In this document: in pieces, positions 24,110 to 33,951 of the stretch
How the letters are laid out: each line of letters starts with the position of its first letter
Position numbering within the stretch: the stretch's first letter is position 1
NCBI GenBank assembly: GCA_934293005.1
Contig: CAKQYA010000017.1
Coordinates: forward strand, 1-60,731
DNA: 60,731 nucleotides
Direction of reading: 5' to 3'
Source of the DNA: an uncultured Bacteroidaceae bacterium
Lineage (GTDB): Bacteria; Bacteroidota; Bacteroidia; Bacteroidales; Bacteroidaceae
Position numbers and translations under genes: made by a program
The notes under the pieces: model-generated
Told to the model about the DNA's origin: nothing
The model's input: only the letters and a program-made list of their open reading frames with translations
Database searches by the model: none

Positions 24110-25750
24110 ATGAAAAAAATCATTTTATCAGCGTTGGCACTCGTGTCTGCGAGTGCCTTCGCTTGCACCAATATTATTGTTGGCAAGGCTGCTTCGGCTG
24201 ACGGGTCAGTGTTTGTGAGTTATAATGCCGACTCTTATGGCATGTATGGTAATATATACAGTCATAAGGGTGGATTGCACCAGCCAGGAGAAGAGCGCGA
24301 TGTGTATGATTGGGACACAAATGCTTATCATGGCAAGATTAAGCAGGCGCTACGCACATATAATGTGGTTGGTCAGATGAATGAGAATCAAGTATCTGTG
24401 ACTGAAACCACTTTTGGCGGAAGAGAAGACTTATGGGGCACAGAGGGAATGCTCGACTATGGTTCGCTTATCTACATAGCTCTTGAGAGGGCTAAATCGG
24501 CTCGTGACGCCATTAAAATAATGACTTCATTAGTGGATGAATATGGTTATTGTTCTGAAGGCGAGACGTTCTCTATCTGTGATAAGAATGAGGCTTGGGT
24601 GATGGAGATGATAGGCAAGGGCAAAGGGCATAAAGGAGCAGTTTGGGCAGCTGTGCGCATTCCAGACGATTGCGTGTCGGCTCACGCCAATCAGAGCCGC
24701 ATCACAAAGCTTAGCAAATATGACAAGAAAAATGTGATGTTTTCTAAGGATTTGATAAAGTTTGCAAGGGAGAAGGGATATTTTTCTGGCAAGGATGCTG
24801 ATTTCTCTTTCCGTGACGCTTATTCCCCGAATAATTTCGATGCTGTGAGATATTGTGAAACACGTGTGTGGAGTATCTTCAATCGGATGTGTGATGGGAT
24901 GGACGTGTATGTCGACTATGCCGCAGGCAAGGATATGAAGGGAGAGATGCCGCTTTATATGAAGCCAAATCATAAAATTACGCTGCGTGATGTGATGAAT
25001 GGCATGAGAGACCATTATGAGGGTACTCCATTTGATATTCAGAATGAGTTGGGAGCAGGCCCGTACAACATGCCTTACCGTCCGACACCATTGTCGTGGA
25101 AGAGTGGAGATGTGGAGTATTTCAATGAACGCCCAGTGAGCACGCAGCAGACTGCATTCTGTTTTGTCGGACAGATGCGAAGTGCCCTCCCTGACGCTTT
25201 AGGTGGCATTGCTTGGGTGACGAATGATGATCCAAACATGGCTCCGTTTGTGCCTCTTTACTGTTCGATGACCGATGTGCCAGAGTGCTTCAAGAGAATT
25301 GAGGGTGTTCAGGACGATGTGACATTCTCATGGAAGTCGGCTTTCTGGCTTCAGAATACAGTTAGCAATATGGTCTATCCTTATTATGAGAAGATGTTTC
25401 CGGATGTTAAGCATTATCGCGACAGGCTGGATGATGTTTTTGGTTCTCGCACAGTTGTGTGGGAGAAGACTATCACAGACTCATGTGGTGAGGTATCAGA
25501 GTATACGACCAATTACAGCAACGACTGTGCGGAGCAGATGATGCAGCAGTGGACTGAATTGTTCAAGTATTTGACGGTCCGACATAATGATATGGCTATT
25601 AAGAAGATTAATGGCATAGATAAGCCGTTTGCTGAGCGATTCAAGATGACTAAAGACGGCTTGTCGGAAGCTCCTGACAGACCTGGATACCCTGAGGCTT
25701 TCCGCAACAAGATTGTGGAGAGTGAAGGTGGAAAATATAAGTTGAAATGA
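24110..25750 (+). CDS. Secreted C69 family dipeptidase
   Basis: A 546-residue Ntn-hydrolase. After a signal peptide (MKKIILSALALVSASAFA) the mature protein starts with C19, the N-terminal nucleophile (CTNIIVGKAASADGSVFV). Other family segments are QVSVTETTFGGRED, EYGYCSEGETFSICD, VSAHANQSRI and SFRDAYSPNNFDAVRYCE. It should cleave dipeptides in the periplasm or outside the cell. I start at 24110 because an intact signal peptide begins there; a GTG at 24092 would add six residues and touch nadC. A terminator hairpin follows 9 bases after the stop codon. Confidence 0.92.
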   Translation: MKKIILSALALVSASAFACTNIIVGKAASADGSVFVSYNADSYGMYGNIYSHKGGLHQPGEERDVYDWDTNAYHGKIKQALRTYNVVGQMNENQVSVTETTFGGREDLWGTEGMLDYGSLIYIALERAKSARDAIKIMTSLVDEYGYCSEGETFSICDKNEAWVMEMIGKGKGHKGAVWAAVRIPDDCVSAHANQSRITKLSKYDKKNVMFSKDLIKFAREKGYFSGKDADFSFRDAYSPNNFDAVRYCETRVWSIFNRMCDGMDVYVDYAAGKDMKGEMPLYMKPNHKITLRDVMNGMRDHYEGTPFDIQNELGAGPYNMPYRPTPLSWKSGDVEYFNERPVSTQQTAFCFVGQMRSALPDALGGIAWVTNDDPNMAPFVPLYCSMTDVPECFKRIEGVQDDVTFSWKSAFWLQNTVSNMVYPYYEKMFPDVKHYRDRLDDVFGSRTVVWEKTITDSCGEVSEYTTNYSNDCAEQMMQQWTELFKYLTVRHNDMAIKKINGIDKPFAERFKMTKDGLSEAPDRPGYPEAFRNKIVESEGGKYKLK

Positions 25751-25759
25751 TTATTGGTG

Positions 25760-25788
25760 GGGTGCCATTGTGTGTGGCACCCATTTTT
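25760..25788 (+). terminator. Terminator after the dipeptidase gene
   Basis: GGGTGCCA / TGGCACCC, eight perfect pairs, seven-base loop, followed by ATTTTTTATC. Confidence 0.88.
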
Positions 25789-25842
25789 TATCTTTTATTA
25801 TATTGTATGGATTTCTAACTTAAAACTAATTATTGCTTTAAT

Positions 25843-28293
25843 ATGAATAGAATCACCAAGGCATTGTTTGCAGCAGTTGTGATGATGGCATCAAGTGGAA
25901 ATGCTGTCATGGCCCAATATGTGGACAGAAAAAATGATGCCGTAAAACAAAATGTGCCGCTGGATGCTTTTAAAAGCGAACAGCGTAAGTTGATGAATTT
26001 TGGATGGAAGTTTGCCATGGGCAATCCAAATGGCGCAGAGCGTCCTGATTATGACGATTCGGCATGGCGAGTGCTTGATGTGCCCCATGACTATCAGTTT
26101 GAACAACCTTGGGATGAGAATGAGAACAAGGGCCGTGGATTCAAGAGAATGTGTGAGGGTTGGTACCGCAAGACTTTCACACTGCCTGCTGAGTTGAAGG
26201 GATTGAGGGTGACCATCGACTTTGAGGGAGTGATGTATGTGGCAGATGTCTATGTGAATGGCCGGAAAGTTGCAAGCAATGAATATGGATATACAGGTTT
26301 TGAAGCAGACATTTCGCGTGTTGCCAATTATGGAGGTGAGAATGTTGTTGCCGTATATTCGAATACAGGTCCAGTCAAGGGCAGCCGCTGGTATACAGGC
26401 GGTGGCATATATCGCAATGTGTGGCTTTGCGCAGGCAATGCCACACGCATAGCGCGTCACGGGCTGTATGTCACCACGGATGGCGACGAGGTGAAAGCTC
26501 AAGTTCAAGTGGTTGGCTGGCAGAAGCATGATGTCAAGTTGCGCACAGTGGTGAAAGATGCTGAAGGTAAGGTGGTGGCACAGGCAGAAAAGGGCATGCC
26601 CGACCACACCATTCAGAACAATACAGAGGTTATGATGCCAGGCATGAGGGTCTCATCGCCAAGAAAATGGGATATTGAATCACCATATCTTTATACAGTA
26701 GAAGCCATGCTCATTGAAAATGGCTGTGTGATAGATTCTGTTTCTGACAGGTTTGGATTCCGTACTATCGAGTATGGCCCAGAGTGGGGCTTCAAGTTAA
26801 ATGGACGTAAAGTTTTTCTTGCAGGCATAGCAAACCATCACGATTTGGGTGCCTTGGGCGCAGCTGCTTATCGTTCGGCTATAGAGAGGCAACTGAAGAC
26901 GCTGAAGGCATTTGGCTTCAATGCCATCCGTTGTTCGCATAATCCTTATTCAGAAGATCTTTACGACTTGGCAGACGAGATAGGTTTGCTTGTTGTGGAC
27001 GAATTGATAGATAAGTGGTCAGACAATGAGTATTGGGGTGGCAGGGTTCCATTCACATCTATATGGGTCCCTTTGATGCAGGAATGGGTTAAGAGAGACA
27101 GGAACCATCCATCGGTGGTGTTGTGGAGCCTTGGCAATGAATTGCAGACAAATGCTGGATGGTATGGCTATCAGACAGACGATTGGGGCATCACGACATA
27201 CCGCATTTTTGACCAGTTGGTGAAAAGGTATGACAAGACTCGCCCTACTACAGTGGCTATGTTTCCAGCCAGGGCTGGGGCGCAGCGCAACACGCCCGAT
27301 TTCAAGACATATTTAGTGCCGCCAGAGCTGGCTTGTGTGACTGAGGTGGCATCGTTCAACTATCAATGGGACGCTTACCATGGTTATTATGACTTCAAGC
27401 CTGATTTGATTCTTTTTCAAAGCGAGGCAGTGACAAACCAGTTGCAGCAACCTTATTATGGCATGGATCGCCATAAAGGTGTGGGATTGTGCTGGTGGGG
27501 AGCAATTGAGTATTGGGGCGAGTCTAACGGATGGCCTAAGAAAGGGTGGAATTACTCATTCTTTTCACACACGCTTCAGCCTTATCCGCAGGCTTATCTC
27601 ATCAAGTCGTGCATCAAGCCAGATGAAAAGCTTGTTAGAATTGGAGTGGTTGACGGAAAAGGAGAAAGTCTTGAATGGAACGACATCAAGGTAGGCCAGC
27701 AGAAGATTTCGCGCAACTGGAATCAGAAGCCAGGATCTCATCCTAATGTGTTCACATACACAAACGCTGAAGAGGTTGAACTTTTCTGTAATGGCCGTTC
27801 TCTTGGAGTGCAGCGCAATGACACTTCAGATATATCCAGACGCAATATGATTCTTTGGTCAGGTATAGACTATGGTGATGCTGGCGGCAAGCTTGTTGCT
27901 GTGGCTCGAGTTGGAGGCAAAGAAGTGGCGCGCGACATGATTGAGACTTCTGGCAAGCCTGTGGCTCTGAAGGTCGTAGCTGAAGGTAAGGGCTGGCGAG
28001 CTGATGGAATGACTCTGAAATATCTAAATGTCTATGCTGTGGATGCAAAGGGACGTGTGGTTCATGGCGCATCAGATGCGGTAAAGGTGATGGTGAAAGG
28101 TGAGGCATCATTTGTGGCAATGGATAATGGAGACCATTACACCAATGAGATTTTTGCAGGAGTTAAGGAGAAAAGAATGATGGATGGATACATGCAGTGC
28201 ATACTTCGCAGCACTTGCAAAGGAGGCAAAGTAAGGGTGGACATATCATCACCTACGCTCAAAGGAACTTCGTTAGTGCTTGAAACACGATGA
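25843..28293 (+). CDS. Secreted GH2 beta-galactosidase-like enzyme
   Basis: An 816-residue exported glycoside hydrolase of family 2. A signal peptide (about residues 1-24, ending VMA) precedes the sugar-binding jelly-roll (WRVLDVPHDYQFEQPW, SRWYTGGGIYRNVWL), the Ig-like domain and the TIM barrel. In the barrel, KTLKAFGFNAIRCSHNPYSEDLYDLADEIG and VLWSLGNELQT carry the acid/base Glu; FQSEAVTNQ carries the likely nucleophile Glu. The tail has the GH2 domain DUF4982 type (YTNAEEVELFCNGRSLG). It is likely a beta-galactosidase or related exo-enzyme in the periplasm. No susC/susD pair is nearby, so it is not in a standard polysaccharide utilisation locus. Confidence 0.9.
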   Translation: MNRITKALFAAVVMMASSGNAVMAQYVDRKNDAVKQNVPLDAFKSEQRKLMNFGWKFAMGNPNGAERPDYDDSAWRVLDVPHDYQFEQPWDENENKGRGFKRMCEGWYRKTFTLPAELKGLRVTIDFEGVMYVADVYVNGRKVASNEYGYTGFEADISRVANYGGENVVAVYSNTGPVKGSRWYTGGGIYRNVWLCAGNATRIARHGLYVTTDGDEVKAQVQVVGWQKHDVKLRTVVKDAEGKVVAQAEKGMPDHTIQNNTEVMMPGMRVSSPRKWDIESPYLYTVEAMLIENGCVIDSVSDRFGFRTIEYGPEWGFKLNGRKVFLAGIANHHDLGALGAAAYRSAIERQLKTLKAFGFNAIRCSHNPYSEDLYDLADEIGLLVVDELIDKWSDNEYWGGRVPFTSIWVPLMQEWVKRDRNHPSVVLWSLGNELQTNAGWYGYQTDDWGITTYRIFDQLVKRYDKTRPTTVAMFPARAGAQRNTPDFKTYLVPPELACVTEVASFNYQWDAYHGYYDFKPDLILFQSEAVTNQLQQPYYGMDRHKGVGLCWWGAIEYWGESNGWPKKGWNYSFFSHTLQPYPQAYLIKSCIKPDEKLVRIGVVDGKGESLEWNDIKVGQQKISRNWNQKPGSHPNVFTYTNAEEVELFCNGRSLGVQRNDTSDISRRNMILWSGIDYGDAGGKLVAVARVGGKEVARDMIETSGKPVALKVVAEGKGWRADGMTLKYLNVYAVDAKGRVVHGASDAVKVMVKGEASFVAMDNGDHYTNEIFAGVKEKRMMDGYMQCILRSTCKGGKVRVDISSPTLKGTSLVLETR

Positions 28294-28354
28294 GTATTAT
28301 GTAATATGGTGGTGAAAATGTACGTAAGTGTTTTTTCGCCATTGTGGAATATGA

Positions 28355-28390
28355 AAAAATCCGGAATCATGTTGGAGATTCCGGATTTTT
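28355..28390 (+). terminator. Terminator after the GH2 gene
   Basis: Perfect 14-bp stem (AAAAATCCGGAATC with its complement), eight-base loop, A-rich and T-rich ends, so it can work in both directions. Confidence 0.88.
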
Positions 28391-28451
28391 GATTTAAATT
28401 TGCATGAGAATAACAGTAAAAACAATTAACAACAAATATAATTAAGTCATT

Positions 28452-30188
28452 ATGAATGAGGATTTGATTAAACAATGTGCAGAGGAGGCGCAGAAATGGT
28501 TGTCTCCTTCTTTTGACGCTGATACTAAGGCTGAGGTGAAGGCTATGCTTGATGCAGAAGACAAAACAGCTCTTATCGATGCTTTCTATCAAAGTCTTGA
28601 GTTTGGCACAGGCGGATTGCGAGGCATTATGGGCGCTGGCACCAACAGGATGAACAAGTATGTAGTGGGTATGGCTACTCAGGGCTTTGCTAATTATATC
28701 AACAAGGCTTTTGCAGGCAAGAAGGACATCTCAGTGGTTGTGGGTCATGACTGCCGAAATAATTCTCGTCTTTTTGCAGAAACTGTTGCTGATATTTTCA
28801 GCGCTAATGGCATTAAAGCTTATTTATTTGAGAGTTTGCGCCCTACGCCTGAGATATCGTTTGCTATCCGACAGCTTGGAGCTCAGGCCGGCGTGAATAT
28901 CACAGCAAGCCACAATCCACGTGAATATAATGGATACAAGGCATATTGGGATGATGGTGCGCAAGTGCTTGCTCCGCATGACACAGGCATCATAGATGAG
29001 GTGAATAAGGTCACCATCGATCAAGTGAAGTTTGAGCCAAACAATGACCTCATCAAGATTATTGGTGGTGAAATGGACATTGATTATCTTAATGCTGTTC
29101 ACGAAGCACTGATTGATCAGGAAGTGATTAACCGTCAGAAAAACTTGTGTATTGTATATTCTCCTCTCCACGGCACAGGACGTGTGATTATTCCAGCGGC
29201 TTTGCGCACGTGGGGCTTCCAGAATATAAACGTGGTGAAAGAACAGATGGTTGTGGATGGTAATTTCCCTACTGTTGTGTCACCTAATCCTGAGAATTCT
29301 GAGGCTATGACACTTGGCATGAAGTTGGGCACTAAACTGAATGCCGACCTTGTGCTGGCTTCTGACCCTGATGCAGACCGCTTGGCAGTGGTATGTCGTG
29401 ATCCTAAGGGAGAGTGGTGCATCTTGAATGGAAACCAGACCGCATTGATGCTTTCTTATTATATTATTGAGAACAAGAAGAAGCTTGGTCAGCTTAAGGG
29501 CAATGAGTTTATGGTAAAGACAATCGTCACTACTGAGACTATTGCTGAGATAGCAAAGCGCAATAATGTCGAAATCCGAGATGTTTACACCGGTTTCAAG
29601 TGGATTGCTCGTGAGATCAAACTTGATGAAGGAAAGAAGAAGTATATAGGTGGTGGTGAGGAGAGTTTCGGCTATCTTCCATTTGACAAGGTTCGTGACA
29701 AGGACAGTCCTGCTTCTATCTGCTTGCTTTGCGAGATAGCAGCATGGGCTAAGGATAATGGAATGACTCTTTATGACCTGCTGATGAAGATATATCTCGA
29801 TTATGGCTTTGCTTATCAGAATGCTATTTCAGTGACAAAACCAGGCAAGAGTGGTGCTGATGAGATTAAGCAGATGATGGAAGATTTCCGTGCCACTCCA
29901 CCAACTCAACTCGGTGGAAGTCCTGTAGTGTGCGTGAAAGATTACAAGACTTTGAAACAGACTTCAGACGGTAATGTGTCTGATATTGTTATGCCTACCA
30001 CAAGCAATGTGCTTCAATGGTTTACTGCTGACGGCACAAAGATTTCTGTGAGACCATCAGGCACAGAGCCTAAGATTAAGTTCTATGTTGAGGTGAAGGG
30101 GCATATGGAATGTCCAAAGTGCTACCCTGGAGCTGTGGCAGAAGCGCAAGCTAAGGTAGATGCTATAAAGAAAGATCTCGGATTGTAA
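28452..30188 (+). CDS. Phosphoglucomutase/phosphomannomutase
   Basis: A 578-residue alpha-D-phosphohexomutase, the PgcA-like long form. The catalytic phosphoserine is in VNITASHNPREYNGYK, the metal loop is DPDADRLAV, the sugar-binding loop is GGGEESFGYLP, and the phosphate-binding loop is RPSGTEPKIKFY. It interconverts glucose 1- and 6-phosphate (possibly mannose phosphates) and links glycogen or starch breakdown (see the glucanotransferase at 46494) with glycolysis. It stands alone between two terminators. Confidence 0.93.
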   Translation: MNEDLIKQCAEEAQKWLSPSFDADTKAEVKAMLDAEDKTALIDAFYQSLEFGTGGLRGIMGAGTNRMNKYVVGMATQGFANYINKAFAGKKDISVVVGHDCRNNSRLFAETVADIFSANGIKAYLFESLRPTPEISFAIRQLGAQAGVNITASHNPREYNGYKAYWDDGAQVLAPHDTGIIDEVNKVTIDQVKFEPNNDLIKIIGGEMDIDYLNAVHEALIDQEVINRQKNLCIVYSPLHGTGRVIIPAALRTWGFQNINVVKEQMVVDGNFPTVVSPNPENSEAMTLGMKLGTKLNADLVLASDPDADRLAVVCRDPKGEWCILNGNQTALMLSYYIIENKKKLGQLKGNEFMVKTIVTTETIAEIAKRNNVEIRDVYTGFKWIAREIKLDEGKKKYIGGGEESFGYLPFDKVRDKDSPASICLLCEIAAWAKDNGMTLYDLLMKIYLDYGFAYQNAISVTKPGKSGADEIKQMMEDFRATPPTQLGGSPVVCVKDYKTLKQTSDGNVSDIVMPTTSNVLQWFTADGTKISVRPSGTEPKIKFYVEVKGHMECPKCYPGAVAEAQAKVDAIKKDLGL

Positions 30189-30214
30189 TCGGAATATATA
30201 TATAATATAGATAT

Positions 30215-30249
30215 AAAAGCGAACAGGCTAATAAAGTCTGTTCGCTTTT
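30215..30249 (+). terminator. Terminator between convergent genes
   Basis: AAAAGCGAACAG with CTGTTCGCTTTT, 12 perfect pairs, 11-base loop, followed by GTTTTTG. It separates the phosphoglucomutase gene and the minus-strand pseudouridine synthase gene; the A/T ends allow both directions. Confidence 0.85.
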
Positions 30250-30276
30250 GTTTTTGATGGCGATTCTTGATTGCAA

Positions 30277-31851
30277 CTATAGTTCTTTATCTTCGAAGAC
30301 AAGCCATTCTCCAGTGACAGGATGCTTGAGTTCGATGCGTTCGGCATGCAAGAATAGGCGTTCTGCAGAAGTGCCATATAAGGCATCTCCCTTGATGGGG
30401 CGGCCAAGCCCTTCAGGATGGGCGCAATGGATGCGCAACTGATGAGTGCGTCCTGTCTCTGGAAATAGCTCTACCTTGTTGGAGCCTACGAAGGCATAGT
30501 GCGTGATGGCTTGTTTTCCGTAATTGTGATCCACGGTTTGACGAGGTGCGTCAAGTGGGTTGCGTGAGAGCGGAAGTGATATTGTGCCTTTTGATGGGAT
30601 TGTTCTTTGTGCATATATTGTTTGTGAGTCATTATTATCATTTATTGCATTTTGCAGTTCCGACCCATCATGTTTTTTTGTGGCGTTATGTTGTGTGATG
30701 TTTTGTGGTTCATCAAGTATGGCTATATATTTCTTTTTTATCTCTTTCTTGTAGAACATAGCCTGCAGCTGTTTGGCCACATCTTGATTTTTGGCAACAA
30801 GCATAATGCCTGAGGTGTCCATGTCGAGGCGGTGCACGAGTATGTAATTGTTGTTGATGGATGTGAGGTATGCACTTAGTGATGGCTCTTCTGGGTTTTT
30901 GCTTGGCACAGAAAGCAATCCGGATGGTTTGTATATAACGATGATGTATGGGTCTTCGAAGATGGTGCGCACTTGGCTGAGCATTTTGCGTCCACGTTGT
31001 ATGTGTGGGTTGTCTTCCACGTTTAAGCCTCTGAGCATGAATCTGAGGATTGGCACGCACTTGTGTTGGCATGCAGGGTAATGGTGTCCTTCTGTTCGCA
31101 TTTCATCGCGTTTTGATGGACCAATCCAGAATTCTTCCATGCATAGTGGCTTGAGTTGGTTGATGTAAGCATATTGCAGAAGCTTTGGAGCGCAGCATTC
31201 ACCAGCTCCGCCAGGCGGTATGCCAATGCGTGACTTCGGCTTGCGATTGGTGTGCCCTTCTTTGTATGCCACGTACTCATCAATGGTAAATGGTGTTTTA
31301 TGGTCTTTGAATATTTGCAGGAGGTCGTTAGTCTCGCCTGCGGCGTTGTGCATGCGAAACTGTTTAAACGTCCACATTTGCAATGCATTCGATTTTTCTT
31401 TGCGGAGAGCTTTCAGTTTGATGGCATCTTCTGGTATGGCAGTAGCAATGCGTTGGTTGATGTGGCTTATGCGTCGTTCTTCTTTTTGGAAGTAGCCGTC
31501 GGGGTCTTGTAAATCGTATACAGGTGGCACAAACCCCTTATGGTGATACGACCCGTTGTATATGCCAGAGAATGCGCATAGGTAGTAGCGTGAGCCTTTG
31601 TATGAAACGACAAGCACACCAAACATTTTGCCTTCGTGAGGCATCATGTCTGGTGTGTTGTAGCAATAGTCTATCACTTCCTTTGCTGCTGCCACACACA
31701 ATGGGTGCGGGGTATAGCAGAAGGGATTTGTGAATTGCAGCGGAGCAGGGATGCAGTCGGTGCCAGCTGGCATAGGATGCAGCATGGCGTGCATATTGCC
31801 ATCCTGTGTTTGTTCTTGTGCGCTTGCGTGTTCTTGTGCGGCGTTTGTCAT
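30277..31851 (-). CDS. RluA-type pseudouridine synthase, long form
   Basis: A 524-residue protein. The C-terminal 220 residues are an RluA-type pseudouridine synthase: DPYIIVIYKPSGLLSVPSKN, HRLDMDTSGIMLVAKNQ (catalytic Asp in HRLD), KKEIKKKYIAIL, and LFPETGRTHQLRIHCAHPE. The N-terminal 290 residues form an extra domain (MFGVLVVSYKGSRYYLCAFSG, IGIPPGGAGECCAPKLLQYAY) found in long Bacteroidetes versions, perhaps for substrate binding. Between the core strands is an unusual low-complexity insert rich in Asn, Gln and His (about residues 390-420, ITQHNATKKHDG). The RNA target is unknown. The start overlaps the mrp stop by four bases. Confidence 0.88.
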   Translation of the reverse strand: MTNAAQEHASAQEQTQDGNMHAMLHPMPAGTDCIPAPLQFTNPFCYTPHPLCVAAAKEVIDYCYNTPDMMPHEGKMFGVLVVSYKGSRYYLCAFSGIYNGSYHHKGFVPPVYDLQDPDGYFQKEERRISHINQRIATAIPEDAIKLKALRKEKSNALQMWTFKQFRMHNAAGETNDLLQIFKDHKTPFTIDEYVAYKEGHTNRKPKSRIGIPPGGAGECCAPKLLQYAYINQLKPLCMEEFWIGPSKRDEMRTEGHHYPACQHKCVPILRFMLRGLNVEDNPHIQRGRKMLSQVRTIFEDPYIIVIYKPSGLLSVPSKNPEEPSLSAYLTSINNNYILVHRLDMDTSGIMLVAKNQDVAKQLQAMFYKKEIKKKYIAILDEPQNITQHNATKKHDGSELQNAINDNNDSQTIYAQRTIPSKGTISLPLSRNPLDAPRQTVDHNYGKQAITHYAFVGSNKVELFPETGRTHQLRIHCAHPEGLGRPIKGDALYGTSAERLFLHAERIELKHPVTGEWLVFEDKEL

Positions 31852-32951
31852 TGTTTGCTGACCTCTACTCTTTGTGTTGGTGCTTGTTCGATGTTGCGTT
31901 TGTCAACTTGTGTCACCACTTTGGCGGCAAGGCTCATGAATGCGATGCCTTCAGGTGATGCAGGGTTGAGCACAGCAGGCTCTCCTTTGTCACCATTGTC
32001 GCATACTGACTGTACAAGCGGAATCTGTGCAAGCAGTGGCACATTAAGTTCTTCGGCAAGGTGCTTGCATCCTTCTTTCCCAAAGATGTAATAGCGGTTG
32101 TTTGGCAGTTCGGCAGGTGTGAACCATGACATGTTTTCCACCAGACCGAGTATTGGCACGTTGACCTTGTCGTTCATGTACATGTTGATGCCTTTGCGTG
32201 CGTCGGCAAGGGCCACTTGCTGTGGCGTGGATACTATGACAGCTCCTGTGATGCCGAGTGTTTGTATGAGTGTGAGGTGAATGTCGCTTGTGCCAGGTGG
32301 CGTGTCAAGGATGAAGTAGTCGAGTTCTCCCCATTGTGCTTCGGTGATGAGTTGTTTGAGTGCGTTGCATGCCATGCCGCCTCTCCAGAGTGTAGCTTGG
32401 TCAGGGTTGACGAAGAACCCTATGGAAAGAAGTTTCACTCCATATTTCTCTATTGGCACGATGAGGTCACGGCCGTCGATGGTTTCAGCCATAGGGCGTT
32501 CGTCTTCTACATTGAACATCTTGGGCATGGACGGACCGAAGATGTCGGTGTCGAGCAGTCCGACACGATAGCCGAGTTTGGCGAGGCCAACTGCAAGATT
32601 GGCCGTGACGGTTGATTTGCCCACACCGCCCTTGCCAGAGCTTACTGCTATAATGTTTTTGACACCAGGCAGCAGTTTGTCTGGCTCTGGTGGAAGTGCT
32701 GTCTTTGCTTTTGTGGATATGGTTACTTCCACATCGGGGTGGACGAATGTTTTTATGGCAGTTTCAGCGGCTCTGACAACTGATTTCATGAAGGGGTCGG
32801 TGCTTTTCTCGAATATGAGCGAGAAAGACACGCTCATTCCGTTGATACGGAGGTCATCTTCAAGCATTTCGTTTTCTATAAGGCTTTTTCCGTTGCCAGG
32901 ATAGCGCACTGTTGACAGGGCGTCGTGTATAAGTGCTGGATATAATGTCAT
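31848..32951 (-). CDS. mrp: Mrp/NBP35-type P-loop ATPase
   Basis: A 367-residue ParA-like ATPase thought to carry iron-sulphur clusters to target proteins. An N-terminal DUF59/MIP18-like domain occupies about 1-80. The deviant Walker A SSGKGGVGKST is at 104-114, followed by RVGLLDTDIFGPSMPKMF and DYFILDTPPGTSD. The CxxC pair that binds the bridging cluster in E. coli and human proteins is missing: the segment reads ENMSWFTPAELPNN. Similar Bacteroidetes sequences without it exist as far as I recall. It leads an operon with the pseudouridine synthase gene (4-bp overlap); trmB ends 103 bases upstream. Confidence 0.9.
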   Translation of the reverse strand: MTLYPALIHDALSTVRYPGNGKSLIENEMLEDDLRINGMSVSFSLIFEKSTDPFMKSVVRAAETAIKTFVHPDVEVTISTKAKTALPPEPDKLLPGVKNIIAVSSGKGGVGKSTVTANLAVGLAKLGYRVGLLDTDIFGPSMPKMFNVEDERPMAETIDGRDLIVPIEKYGVKLLSIGFFVNPDQATLWRGGMACNALKQLITEAQWGELDYFILDTPPGTSDIHLTLIQTLGITGAVIVSTPQQVALADARKGINMYMNDKVNVPILGLVENMSWFTPAELPNNRYYIFGKEGCKHLAEELNVPLLAQIPLVQSVCDNGDKGEPAVLNPASPEGIAFMSLAAKVVTQVDKRNIEQAPTQRVEVSKQ

Positions 32952-33054
32952 GTCTATTTTTTTTAGAAATCTGTTGTTGGTATATTTCTTCTGTTTTTCT
33001 TTTGTTTTTCTTCTGTTGAATATACGGTTTTATATTTATGTATATATACAGATT

Positions 33055-33846
33055 TTACTTTCCTGTTTTTTTTGTTGACACCACTTGATGGTTGTATGAG
33101 CGGTAGCCGTCGACAGGTATCTCGATGTCTGGTTCGGTGAGTGTGCCATCGTGTGGCAGGGCGAACCTGAGGTATTTGATAGGTATGCCACGTTCAAGCC
33201 ACATCGACTCGTAGTATGTCTGGATGTCGGCAAGTGCATTGTCTGCGATGGCATCGCGATATGCAGAATCTTCATTGCGCGCTTCGGCATAGAGGTCGGT
33301 GATGTCGCATAGAAGCGGCAGATGGTTCTTCTCTGTCATGTAGCGTGTGTAGGTGGCGAGAAAGTTTGAGTCGGTCTTCACGTTGATTATGCCTCCGTCT
33401 ATGAGGAACTTGCGGTAGCGTTCCATGAAATATGTGGATGTGAGTCGCTTTGTGACCTTCTTCATTTGTGGGTCGGAGAAGGTGAGCCAAAGTTCTGACA
33501 CTTCATCAGCGGCAAAGAGTCCGTCAATGCATTCTATATTTGTACGCAGAAAGGCTGCATTATGAAGATTCTCGTGCAGAGCCGTCTGTGCTCCATGCCA
33601 CATGCGCGCTCCTTTTATGTCTACGCCTATGAAATTGGTGTTGGGGAAGCGGCGAGCAAGGCCTATGGTGTATTCGCCCCGACCGCAGCCGAGTTCAAGC
33701 ACTATAGGGTTGTTGTTGTGAAAGAATTCTTTATGCCAATTGCCCTTGAGAGCGAATCCTTCTTTTTGCAGTAGCCAGAAAGGACACTCTATGACGAGTG
33801 GATTTGCTGCCATGTCGGCAAATTTTGATAATTTTCCTTTTCCCAT
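33055..33846 (-). CDS. trmB: tRNA (guanine-N7-)-methyltransferase
   Basis: Methylates G46 in the variable loop of tRNAs. It has 263 residues. The SAM-binding loop is VLELGCGRGEYTIGLA, followed by NFIGVDIKGARMW, and the active-site segment reads LWLTFSDPQMKK (the family motif has a PDPW-like sequence). The tail has a lysine-rich end. It follows dnaX by 105 bases on the same strand and is probably in the same unit. Confidence 0.9.
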   Translation of the reverse strand: MGKGKLSKFADMAANPLVIECPFWLLQKEGFALKGNWHKEFFHNNNPIVLELGCGRGEYTIGLARRFPNTNFIGVDIKGARMWHGAQTALHENLHNAAFLRTNIECIDGLFAADEVSELWLTFSDPQMKKVTKRLTSTYFMERYRKFLIDGGIINVKTDSNFLATYTRYMTEKNHLPLLCDITDLYAEARNEDSAYRDAIADNALADIQTYYESMWLERGIPIKYLRFALPHDGTLTEPDIEIPVDGYRSYNHQVVSTKKTGK

Positions 33847-33951
33847 GGATGTTTGTTATTGTTTGCAGGCTTTAAAAGCCGTAAAAGTCTGACACGTGGA
33901 TATTTGTATATGAAATAGCCGTGCCGGTCTTGCTTGTGAGTAATAGTGGTG

